From positions 162,474-226,473 of the forward strand of contig JAHHRZ010000001.1 of assembly GCA_020025515.1 (NCBI GenBank): 64,000 bases of DNA, in the 5' to 3' direction. Each line of letters starts with the position of its first letter. Position 1 is the first letter of the stretch. The notes beneath the pieces were generated by a model. It was given only the letters and a program-made list of their open reading frames with translations. It had not been told where the DNA came from and did no database searches. Shown here in pieces: positions 18,426-25,812 of the stretch. Source of the DNA: Oscillospiraceae bacterium. GTDB lineage: Bacteria > Bacillota > Clostridia > Oscillospirales > Oscillospiraceae. The translations under genes were made by a program, and so were the position numbers.

Positions 18426-20330
18426 ATGAGTGCAATAACCGTGGAACACGCAAATACAACCCTTCAGCTGGATGAGGCAACCCTGACCTTCACCGTGACG
18501 GCCAAGGGCCAGGTCTGGCGCTGGGCTTCGTCTTACCGCCCCAAGCTGGTCACTACGGACGACCGGGAGATCTTCTTCTCCGATGCGGCTCGTGTGACCC
18601 ACCACACCTGGAATATCGGCGTGGGCAGGGGCATCCGATCCTCCTATGAAGGATTTTCCGTGGATGGAACAGAAGTTCCCTTTTCCTTTGAGACCATCGC
18701 CTGGGTGGAGGGAGTCTCCGGGGATGTGTTCTTTGAGTTTGTGCCCCTGAGAGAGGAAGGCCTTACGGTAAAGGCGGTCTATTGGCCCGGCTACATGGAA
18801 TTTGAAGAGCCCAGCGACCGCTGGTATAGTGTCCTCAATATTTTGCAGGGTCTGCTGCTGCCCAATACCTGGGAAAATGAAGTGAACAAGCTCCATTTTG
18901 ACGGTCAGATGTGCAGCTGTGCCGCCTATATGCCCTGGTTCGGTCAGGTGCGCCCCGGCGCAGGATATATTGCCATCTGTCAACACCCCTGGGATGCGGC
19001 CTATCAGGTGGATCACCCCGCCAATGGCCCTTATTCTCATGTATCTGTCCGCTGGTTGCCCAGTCTGGGGAAGATGTCCTATCGCCGGGTGATGAAATAC
19101 TCCTTCCTGGGTGAATGCGACTACAACGACCTGTGCAAGATCTACCGCGGCTATGTGAAGGAGACGGGGCTCTTTACTTCCCTTGCGGAAAAGGCGGCAA
19201 AGTCTCCTCTGGTGGACAAGCTCATCGGCTCTGCCATTGTCCACAAGGGCATCAAGACCCATGTGGCGCCGGATTCCTACTTCTACAATGCCCAGGAACC
19301 GGAGAAAAATGACCATCTGGTTCCCTTCGCCACCCGCACCGCAGAGATCCGGCACTATCGGGAAAAGGGAGTCAAGAAGCTGTATCTGCATCTGGACGGC
19401 TGGGGAGACCCGGGCTATGACAACAAGCACCCGGACTATCTGCCTGCCTGCAAGGAGGCCGGCGGCTGGGAGGGTCTGAAGGAGCTGTCCGACACCATAG
19501 AGGAATGCGGCTATATGTTTGGGCTCCATGACCAGTACCGGGACTATTATTTTGATGCGCCTACTTTTGACAAGAACTTTGCCTGTCACGCCCCCGACGG
19601 CTCCATCTTTGACATGGCCCGGTGGGCAGGCGGCAGACAGACCCTTCTGTGTGCCTCTCAGGCTCCTTATTATGTGAAGCGGAATTTTGAAGAGGTTCTG
19701 CGTCATGGCATCCATCTGGAGGCCTCCTATCTGGATGTCTTTACCTGCAACGAGGGGGACGAGTGCTGCCATCCCTGGCATACCATGACCAGAAAAGAGT
19801 GCTTTGAATACCGAAATGCCTGCTTTGCCTATCTGCTGTCCAAAAACATTCTGCCCAGCTCCGAAGAGGTGACGGACTGGGCCATGAAGAATCTGGTCTT
19901 TGCCCACTATGGCCCCTATGACTTTATGCTCCAGGCCCCCGGCACGCCGAGAAAAGGCATCCCCACCCCGCTGTTCAATCTGGTGTACCATGACTGCATG
20001 ATTCTGCCCTGGCTCATGGACCGCATTGAGGGGCAGGAGGACTATATGCTCTATGCCCTGCTCAATGGCGGTGCTGCGTACATGGACAAAGATGGCGCCT
20101 ACCCCAACTGCGACGGGTCCTTCGACGATGCGGCGGCAGAAACCCATCTGGATGAGGAGATTGCCCGCTATCAGATCGTGGCAAAGCTTCAGGAGCGCAT
20201 TGCCAAGTGTGAAATGGTGCGCCACGAGTTTTTGGACCACGACTGGATGAAGCAGCGTACCACCTTCAGCGACGGAACCACCGTTACCGTCAATTTCCAC
20301 GACAACAGCTACCGGATCGATCCCCAATAA
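18426..20330 (+). CDS. GH129/GH101-related glycosidase, putative alpha-N-acetylgalactosaminidase
   Basis: 634 residues; ATG 18426 with AAGGAG 8 nt upstream. There is no signal peptide, so it acts in the cytoplasm. An N-terminal beta-sandwich (to about 230) leads into a TIM-barrel-like part with YLHLDGWGDPGYDN, GLHDQYRDYY, EASYLDVFTCNEGDECCHP and ILPSSEEVTDW. Asp437 in YLDVF and Glu480 in SSEEV are a plausible retaining nucleophile and acid/base pair, matching the layout I know for GH129 enzymes, which are also about this long. Those enzymes release GalNAc from mucin-type O-glycan cores. An AraC regulator and a GH125 mannosidase follow on the same strand, consistent with host-glycan use. The family call rests on motif layout only. 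Confidence 0.6.
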   Translation: MSAITVEHANTTLQLDEATLTFTVTAKGQVWRWASSYRPKLVTTDDREIFFSDAARVTHHTWNIGVGRGIRSSYEGFSVDGTEVPFSFETIAWVEGVSGDVFFEFVPLREEGLTVKAVYWPGYMEFEEPSDRWYSVLNILQGLLLPNTWENEVNKLHFDGQMCSCAAYMPWFGQVRPGAGYIAICQHPWDAAYQVDHPANGPYSHVSVRWLPSLGKMSYRRVMKYSFLGECDYNDLCKIYRGYVKETGLFTSLAEKAAKSPLVDKLIGSAIVHKGIKTHVAPDSYFYNAQEPEKNDHLVPFATRTAEIRHYREKGVKKLYLHLDGWGDPGYDNKHPDYLPACKEAGGWEGLKELSDTIEECGYMFGLHDQYRDYYFDAPTFDKNFACHAPDGSIFDMARWAGGRQTLLCASQAPYYVKRNFEEVLRHGIHLEASYLDVFTCNEGDECCHPWHTMTRKECFEYRNACFAYLLSKNILPSSEEVTDWAMKNLVFAHYGPYDFMLQAPGTPRKGIPTPLFNLVYHDCMILPWLMDRIEGQEDYMLYALLNGGAAYMDKDGAYPNCDGSFDDAAAETHLDEEIARYQIVAKLQERIAKCEMVRHEFLDHDWMKQRTTFSDGTTVTVNFHDNSYRIDPQ

Positions 20331-20373
20331 ATCTACCGGCAGGGGAAGAGAAAAACCGTTTGGATAGGATTTT

Positions 20374-20410
20374 GTGCCGAAAGCCCCTGATGCTCAGAGG
20401 CTTTCGGCAC
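20374..20410. terminator. Terminator-like hairpin after the GH129-like gene
   Basis: GTGCCGAAAGCC/GGCTTTCGGCAC is a perfect 12-bp stem but without a T run. Confidence 0.5.
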
Positions 20411-20527
20411 TTCCAATGATGGGGGCAGAGACTGAATCGAGAAAGGGCACCCGATAGGCACAAGCATTCTAAGTCGGGAAATCCCCACCGCCTTCTGATA
20501 GAATATAGCCAGACAGGAGGGAAAGAT

Positions 20528-21436
20528 ATGGATTGGATTACCGGAATACAGCGAGCCATTGACTACATTGAAGCGCACATCATCGAAGAACTGGACTATG
20601 ATGCCATTGCCAGGGAGAGCTTTTCTTCCCGCTTTCACTTTCAGCGGGTGTTCAGCATTCTGTGCGGATATCCTTTGGGCGAATACATCCGCAACAGACG
20701 GCTGACTCTGGCCGGTGCGGAGATTGCGACGGGCAAGGAGAAAATCATCGATGTGGCAGCTAAGTATGGGTATGACAGCCCGGACAGCTTCGGCAAAGCA
20801 TTCCAGAAATTCCATGGGATCACACCGTCGCAGGCACGCAGTGACGGTGCAAATCTCAAATCATTTTCCCGCCTGTCCATTAAAATTTCTCTGGAAGGTG
20901 GAAGTACTATGAATTATCGAATCGAAGAAAAACCGGCCATGTTACTGACTGGTTATGGAAAACGCTTTACAGGAAATCCCAATGACAAGGGAGAACAGGA
21001 TCATGAGTTTGCCTGCAAGAATCGGGTGTATGAGTACATTCTGGAGGGCATGTCACATGAGTACGTAAATAAATTTCAGATATTGAAGGACTTTACTCCG
21101 GACGGCTACAACTTCTATTATGCCTATCAGCTTCCCAAGTGGGCATTGGAAGATTTTGATCGGGATTTGGGGGAGATGGCGAAAAACTTTGAGCATATTC
21201 CCATTCCCGCAGGACTGTATCTGGTCTGTGAAACGGAGCGGTGCCAGTGGCCGATACAATTAGCGGATAAGCTGCGGGAGCAGGCTGTGACGCAGTGGCT
21301 CCCTTCTTCGGACTATGTCCTGCGGGATGCTCCCGAGCTGGGAGTGATCCACTGGATTTCCGCTGAATCTGAGGAGGACCTTGACGAGTGGGACTGCAAC
21401 TACTGTGAGATTTGGCTCCCAATCGAAAAGAAGTAA
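20528..21436 (+). CDS. AraC-family regulator with GyrI-like effector domain
   Basis: 302 residues. The N-terminal 100 residues hold two helix-turn-helix motifs of the AraC type (YDAIARESFSSRFHFQRVFS and IIDVAAKYGYDSPDSFGKAF, ending in HGITPSQAR). Residues about 130-300 form a GyrI-like/effector-binding domain (MNYRIEEKPAMLLTGYGKRF, ending CEIWLPIEKK), the layout of Rob/BmrR-like regulators that sense small organic ligands. GGAGGGA precedes ATG 20528. It lies between the two glycosidases and may control them or itself. Sugar-sensing AraC proteins usually carry a cupin N-terminus instead, so a drug-like or hydrophobic ligand is just as likely. Confidence 0.88.
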   Translation: MDWITGIQRAIDYIEAHIIEELDYDAIARESFSSRFHFQRVFSILCGYPLGEYIRNRRLTLAGAEIATGKEKIIDVAAKYGYDSPDSFGKAFQKFHGITPSQARSDGANLKSFSRLSIKISLEGGSTMNYRIEEKPAMLLTGYGKRFTGNPNDKGEQDHEFACKNRVYEYILEGMSHEYVNKFQILKDFTPDGYNFYYAYQLPKWALEDFDRDLGEMAKNFEHIPIPAGLYLVCETERCQWPIQLADKLREQAVTQWLPSSDYVLRDAPELGVIHWISAESEEDLDEWDCNYCEIWLPIEKK

Positions 21437-21448
21437 GTCACCGGGACG

Positions 21449-21484
21449 CACGACGGTCTGGATGTTTTCAGACCGTCGTGTTTT
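21449..21484 (+). terminator. Intrinsic terminator
   Basis: CACGACGGTCTG/CAGACCGTCGTG with 8-nt loop, then TTTT. Confidence 0.88.
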
Positions 21485-21514
21485 CATCCCATGCATCAAA
21501 ATATCATGGGGCTA

Positions 21515-21543
21515 TTGCATCCGCCTTGGATATATAGTATGAT
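21515..21543 (+). promoter_or_regulatory. Promoter of the GH125 gene
   Basis: TTGCAT (21515-21520), 17-nt spacer, TATGAT (21538-21543). Confidence 0.7.
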
Positions 21544-21659
21544 GGAGAAAGCCTGTTATGGTGTGGAGCAGAAACACCATGTCCCGCGGAAAGTTCCGAG
21601 GGCCTGACAGGCGGTTCTTTTCAAATCCCACCTACTCAAAATAGAAAGGCGAATTCACC

Positions 21660-22928
21660 ATGAACATTCCCCAGACCGTGAAAGACCATATTGAGCGCAT
21701 CTGTGAGCATTTGCGCAAAACCTCTCCCAAGCTAGCGGAGCTTTACCGCAACTGCTACCCCAATACCATTTCCTCCGCTATTCAGGAGCTGGAGGACGGC
21801 AGCCTCTTTGTCCTTACCGGCGATATCCCAGCCATGTGGCTGCGGGATTCCTCTGCCCAAGTCAACCACTATATTCCTCTGGCCAAGGACCCGGAGGTGG
21901 CGGCCATTATCCGCAAGGTGGTGGAAAAGCAGTTCCAGTTTATCCTCACGGACCCCTATGCCAACGCATTCAATGCTGCTGCCAATGGTGAGGGCCATAT
22001 TACCGACCGCCCCCGCAATATGCCCTGGGTATTCGAGCGCAAGTATGAGATCGACTCTCTGTGCTATCCTCTGCGCCTGTGCTATCGGTACTGGAAGGCC
22101 ACAGGAGACCGTTCTGTCATTGACAGCAAGCTGGAGCAGGTGATGCAGACCATTCTGAAGGTCTGGCGCACAGAGCAGCACCATTTTGAGCAGTCTCCCT
22201 ACCGCTTCTTCCGGGACGACTGCCCCTATCAGGACACCATCCACAATGATGGCATGGGCAATCCCGTTGTCTATACCGGCATGACCTGGTCCGGCTTCCG
22301 ACCCTCTGACGATGCATGCACCTATGGCTATCTGATCCCTTCCAATATGTTTGCGGTGGTGGTTCTGGGATATGCTGCGGAAATGCTGGGAGACCACCAT
22401 GCGCTGACCGGGGAGATCCTGGCGCTTCGTCGGGAAATTGACGACGGAATCCACAAGTATGCCGTGATCGACCATCCCAAATACGGCAAGGTCTATGCCT
22501 GTGAGGTGGACGGGCAGGGGAATTATCTGATGATGGATGACGCAAACATCCCCAGCCTGATTTCCATGCCGTATATTGGTTATGTGGATACCACAGATGA
22601 CCTCTACCGCCGGACCCGAAAAATGCTTCTCAGCACGGACAATCCCTATTATTACGAAGGAGCCTGCGCCAAGGGCATTGGCAGTCCCCACACCCCAGCA
22701 CGCTATGTGTGGCACCTGGCCCTGTCCATGCAGGGGCTGACTTCCAATGACCCGGAAGAAATGAGCCGGGTCCTGCACATGCTGGAAACCTGCGACGGAA
22801 ACACCGGCTATATGCATGAGGGCTTCTTTGTGGATGACCCTACGGTATATACCCGGGAATGGTTTACCTGGTCGGACTCCCTGTTCTGCGAATTTGTGGA
22901 TAAGTGCATCGCAGAAGGTGTGATTTGA
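21660..22928 (+). CDS. GH125 exo-alpha-1,6-mannosidase
   Basis: 422 residues, the normal GH125 length, without signal peptide. Recognisable GH125 segments are TGDIPAMWLRDSSAQVNHY, FERKYEIDSLCYPL, YTGMTWSGFRPSDDACTYGYLIPSNMF, DDANIPSLISMPYIGY and the C-terminal REWFTWSDSLFCEF. The fold is an (alpha/alpha)6 barrel. Family members remove non-reducing alpha-1,6-linked mannose, for example from N-glycan cores. Together with the GH129-like enzyme upstream it suggests intracellular processing of host glycan fragments. The gene has its own promoter; RBS is weak (GAAAGGCG upstream of ATG 21660). Confidence 0.93.
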   Translation: MNIPQTVKDHIERICEHLRKTSPKLAELYRNCYPNTISSAIQELEDGSLFVLTGDIPAMWLRDSSAQVNHYIPLAKDPEVAAIIRKVVEKQFQFILTDPYANAFNAAANGEGHITDRPRNMPWVFERKYEIDSLCYPLRLCYRYWKATGDRSVIDSKLEQVMQTILKVWRTEQHHFEQSPYRFFRDDCPYQDTIHNDGMGNPVVYTGMTWSGFRPSDDACTYGYLIPSNMFAVVVLGYAAEMLGDHHALTGEILALRREIDDGIHKYAVIDHPKYGKVYACEVDGQGNYLMMDDANIPSLISMPYIGYVDTTDDLYRRTRKMLLSTDNPYYYEGACAKGIGSPHTPARYVWHLALSMQGLTSNDPEEMSRVLHMLETCDGNTGYMHEGFFVDDPTVYTREWFTWSDSLFCEFVDKCIAEGVI

Positions 22929-23359
22929 TTTTTTGTCAGGCAGAGGCTGGAATCACAACGAAATAAATAACTTGCTTTATGGAACCGCCCCGGCTTGTAC
23001 CCACAGTATAAGCCGGGGCGGTGTTGCAGTGAGAGGCAGCGGTCCCGACACAAAATAGAAGAATGGAGAGCAATGAGAACAAGCCGAACCCCTATGGTAT
23101 ACCCAGAGATTCGGCTTGATTTTATACTGTTTCGGCATCATGACACCCTAAAAGTATAAACACCCGGCACCTTCAGCCTGAGACAAAGATGCGTTGAAGA
23201 GAGGTGTATACTTTATGCAGAGATTGACATGCTTTGCAAAGGCGGAAATTATGTTACCATAAAAGCAGAATAAATAAGCAGAGTGTAATTATAAGATTCC
23301 AAGAAATCCAGTTATACAAATGGTTTACAGACAGTCAGTAAGCTGTGTTTCTGTGTGTT
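22929..23359. other. Intergenic region between convergent genes, with two hairpins
   Basis: No gene seen in 430 nt. ACCGCCCCGGCTT/AAGCCGGGGCGGT (22984-23022) is a strong stem. AAGCCGAA/TTCGGCTT followed by GATTTTAT (23081-23125) is a terminator-like hairpin on the plus strand. Composition turns AT-rich toward 23359. Confidence 0.6.
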
Positions 23360-23989
23360 TTATCCCCTCAAAAAACCTAAGACGCCACTAATGATACTGA
23401 AAATATCTGCAACAGCTCCGATTTTACCTTCGTTTTGCGTAATGAATCTCCACAATTTATCTAAGCTAGAGTTATTGATTGAATTTCCATCCCTTCCGTT
23501 CTCTAAAATGGAATTCAATTCGCTTTTCTCCTCAATAGTTAAATCTGGGGTTTTGTTAATATATGCTGATAGTTTGTCGAGTTGATTTGATTGATATTCC
23601 GTAATATTTGTTTGAAAACTTACATTGCTATTATAATAATTGTTAATAATAGTTTTGTTACTTACTCTTGGCCTGAATCGAATTACAAGATGAGACCATG
23701 GAGTATTATCATCGTACATTGCCTCAACAAAAACAAACTGATCATCGTGATCAATATAACAGGTTTCTTTCCAAAATTCTATTACAAGATTAGTTCTATG
23801 TGATTGATATCTACGGCAAGGAAATGTCATCTTAAAGCATGAATCTTGGTATTTAGGATTACATACTGGTAAAAAATCAGTTGGTTTGCTTGGAGATGGG
23901 GAAATCACCTCTTTAATTCCCAATGGTATTGAAATTATTAATAAAAATATTTGGCATATTAATTCAGCGAGTTGATCTATAGTGTCCAT
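23360..23989 (-). CDS. AT-rich orphan protein of unknown function
   Basis: 209 residues from ATG 23989 (AAGGAG upstream). Visible parts: a hydrophobic N-terminal helix (about 8-27, LICQIFLLIISIPLGI); a middle beta-rich domain with several Cys (LPVCNPKYQDSCF, CRRYQSHRTNLVIEFW); an Asn-rich linker (IINNYYNSNVSF); and a C-terminal Gly/Ile-rich helix (GAVADIFSIISGVLGFLRG) that could insert in a membrane. I recognise no family. Codon use is far more AT-rich than flanking genes, and it sits just downstream of a tRNA-Pro gene on the same strand, a common place for integrated DNA. Small proteins with a terminal pore-like helix occur in phage defence and toxin systems, but no evidence ties this one to them. 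Confidence 0.6.
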   Translation of the reverse strand: MDTIDQLAELICQIFLLIISIPLGIKEVISPSPSKPTDFLPVCNPKYQDSCFKMTFPCRRYQSHRTNLVIEFWKETCYIDHDDQFVFVEAMYDDNTPWSHLVIRFRPRVSNKTIINNYYNSNVSFQTNITEYQSNQLDKLSAYINKTPDLTIEEKSELNSILENGRDGNSINNSSLDKLWRFITQNEGKIGAVADIFSIISGVLGFLRG

Positions 23990-24090
23990 AATATCTCCTT
24001 GCTATTGGAAAAGTATTCAGATGCTTTGCTTAATTGATAAATTAAGTATAATTTAATTTGAACAATAACGCAAGTATGGAAAATTTACAC

Positions 24091-24123
24091 AAAAAAGGAG
24101 AATCCCATAAGGATTCTCCTTTG
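24091..24123 (-). terminator. Terminator of tRNA-Pro
   Basis: Minus strand AAAGGAGAATCC/GGGATTCTCCTTTTTT, directly after the tRNA 3' end. Confidence 0.88.
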
Positions 24124-24124
24124 G

Positions 24125-24198
24125 TCGGAGTGAGGGGATTCGAACCCCTGGCCTCTTGGACCCGAACCAAGCGCGATACCAAGCTTCGCCACACCCCG
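24125..24198 (-). tRNA. tRNA-Pro (CGG)
   Basis: 74 nt. Acceptor CGGGGTG/CACTCCG, discriminator A, T-arm with GGTTCGAATCC, anticodon stem CTTGG/CCAAG around loop TTCGGGT, giving anticodon CGG. CCA is not encoded. Confidence 0.95.
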
Positions 24199-24339
24199 AT
24201 AGCCTGTTTATTATAATGAATGAATTGAATTCTGTCAAGGGGAAAAGTGGTTTCTTCCTGGAATACGAAAAAAAGTTCATGTGCGCCGAGAAGACAATGG
24301 GGATTTAGTGAAGGAATCAGAAGAAACAGCAATCTAATC

Positions 24340-24368
24340 TTGCGAAAGCGAACAAGATTTGGTATAAT
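24340..24368 (+). promoter_or_regulatory. Promoter of rsmE
   Basis: TTGCGA (24340-24345), 17-nt spacer, TATAAT (24363-24368). Confidence 0.75.
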
Positions 24369-24394
24369 GGAACAAATGCAAGGGGAGGTTCGAG

Positions 24395-25129
24395 ATGACT
24401 CGATTTTTTTTGGCACCTGAAGAAATGATGGGGGAAGAATTGACCCTCACAGGGGAAAACGCAGCCCACGGCAAGGTGCTGCGTCTGAAGGCCGGGGATT
24501 CGGTCATGGTCTGCAACGGAGAAGGACAGGAATGTCTGTGCACTGTGAAGGAGGTGTCCCCCGGAGAGATTACTCTGACGGTGGAGCGGCGGGAAGCTTC
24601 TCAGAGCGAGGCCTCTGTGGCGGTGCGGGTGTTTATGGCCTTTCCCAAGGCAGACAAGCTGGAACATGTGATTCAAAAGGCCACGGAGCTGGGAGCCTTT
24701 GAGATCGTGGCCTTTCCTTCCGGACGCTGTGTGTCACGGCCCGATGAAAAATCTCTGAAGAAAAAGCTGGAGCGCTGGCAGAAAATTGCTGCCTCAGCGG
24801 CGGAGCAGTCAGGCCGGGGGCGGATTCCACAGGTTACGGTGCTTCCCAGCTATGCCAAAGCACTGGAGGAGGCGGCAAAGGCAGAGCTTCCCATTTTGTT
24901 TTACGAAAATGAGAAGGCAACCACCCTTGCCATGGCCATTTCCCAGACCCCGGGATTTGGCACGGTCAGTCTGATGACAGGTCCGGAGGGCGGTCTGGGG
25001 GAGGAAGAGGTGCGAAAGGCACTGGAAGCGGGACTCAGGGTGTGCACCCTTGGCTCTCGGATCCTGCGATGCGAAACGGCCCCTCTGTGCGCATTGTCTG
25101 CCGTCATGTTTGCGGCAGGGGAATTTTAA
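24395..25129 (+). CDS. rsmE: 16S rRNA (uracil-1498-N3)-methyltransferase
   Basis: 244 residues. An N-terminal PUA-like domain (MTRFFLAPEEM...) precedes a SPOUT methyltransferase domain with KADKLEHVIQKATELGA, the SAM-binding knot motif LMTGPEGGLGEEEV and the closing LGSRILRCETAPLCALS. These identify RsmE, which methylates N3 of U1498 in 16S rRNA using SAM. GGGGAGG precedes ATG 24395. Length is typical. The gene has a near-consensus promoter and stands apart from the usual prmA/dnaJ context; the next gene follows after 76 nt and may be co-transcribed. Confidence 0.95.
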   Translation: MTRFFLAPEEMMGEELTLTGENAAHGKVLRLKAGDSVMVCNGEGQECLCTVKEVSPGEITLTVERREASQSEASVAVRVFMAFPKADKLEHVIQKATELGAFEIVAFPSGRCVSRPDEKSLKKKLERWQKIAASAAEQSGRGRIPQVTVLPSYAKALEEAAKAELPILFYENEKATTLAMAISQTPGFGTVSLMTGPEGGLGEEEVRKALEAGLRVCTLGSRILRCETAPLCALSAVMFAAGEF

Positions 25130-25205
25130 CCGACTTTTTCAGAAAGTTTGAATGGTCAACCCAAAGAAATGAAGAACAAATCCATATGGAGGAGTGAAAC
25201 ATACC

Positions 25206-25760
25206 ATGGAGATTAAGAGCATTCCATTATTTCCAAGAAAGACCAGAAAAACCCAGGATGAAGCGATTCTGGATCTTGATCCGCAGCTGCGTCATCTGGA
25301 AGAGCAGTACCTTGTAATGGCCACACGAGAGCTTCGTGCGGTTCGCTACAGTAAGAAGCACCAGGGGGAAAATCCCCGGGCAGAATGTAAGCTGATGAAC
25401 GCTTATTTCGGTCTGGGTGTGACGAGAAGGGCGCTGGAGGGCCTGACCGATGCGAGGAGCCTTCACGAACTGTGCCAGTCAATCAGCGAAACCTGCACAA
25501 TGCTGAAGATGCTGAACCGGATTTCCGGCCAGGCCATGGCGGTTCTGGTTGATCGTGCAATCATCAAATCTCTGGAAGAGGGAGAAGAACTGGATGAGTG
25601 CCTTCGCAAAGACAAAGAGCGATTCAGAGGCGACCTTGGGGGGCTTGTAAACCCCATGCTGGTGCTGCATATGGATAAGATGCCCTTTGAAAATGCGTCC
25701 CTGGAAAAGGACCTGAATTCCCTTGTGGAGTATATCAAAAATTTGGAAAAAGAACAGTAG
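25206..25760 (+). CDS. Conserved-looking helical protein of unknown function
   Basis: 184 residues from ATG 25206 (AGGAG 11 nt upstream); GTG 25194 is in frame but directly abuts the RBS. The chain is charged and mostly helical, without signal peptide, membrane segment or catalytic motif that I recognise. Notable stretches: LEEQYLVMATRELRAVRYSK, MNAYFGLGVTRRALEGL, SISETCTMLKMLNRISG. It follows rsmE on the same strand and is closed by a terminator. It is probably cytosolic; no function can be assigned. Confidence 0.65.
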   Translation: MEIKSIPLFPRKTRKTQDEAILDLDPQLRHLEEQYLVMATRELRAVRYSKKHQGENPRAECKLMNAYFGLGVTRRALEGLTDARSLHELCQSISETCTMLKMLNRISGQAMAVLVDRAIIKSLEEGEELDECLRKDKERFRGDLGGLVNPMLVLHMDKMPFENASLEKDLNSLVEYIKNLEKEQ

Positions 25761-25770
25761 CTACATGTCA

Positions 25771-25808
25771 GGGGCCTGTCCCACCCATTGGTGAGACAGG
25801 CCCCGTTT
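25771..25808. terminator. Shared terminator between convergent genes
   Basis: GGGGCCTGTC...GACAGGCCCC hairpin with an inner CAC/GTG; a T-rich tail follows on the plus strand. Confidence 0.75.
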
Positions 25809-25812
25809 GTGT

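Noticed and set aside
18396..20327. 643-codon minus-strand frame opposite the GH129-like gene
   Set aside because: Antisense shadow; Gly/His/Val-rich composition without domains.
23090..24125. Attachment-site duplication of the tRNA-Pro 3' end flanking the AT-rich gene
   Set aside because: No second copy of the tRNA end was found by eye in the downstream region.
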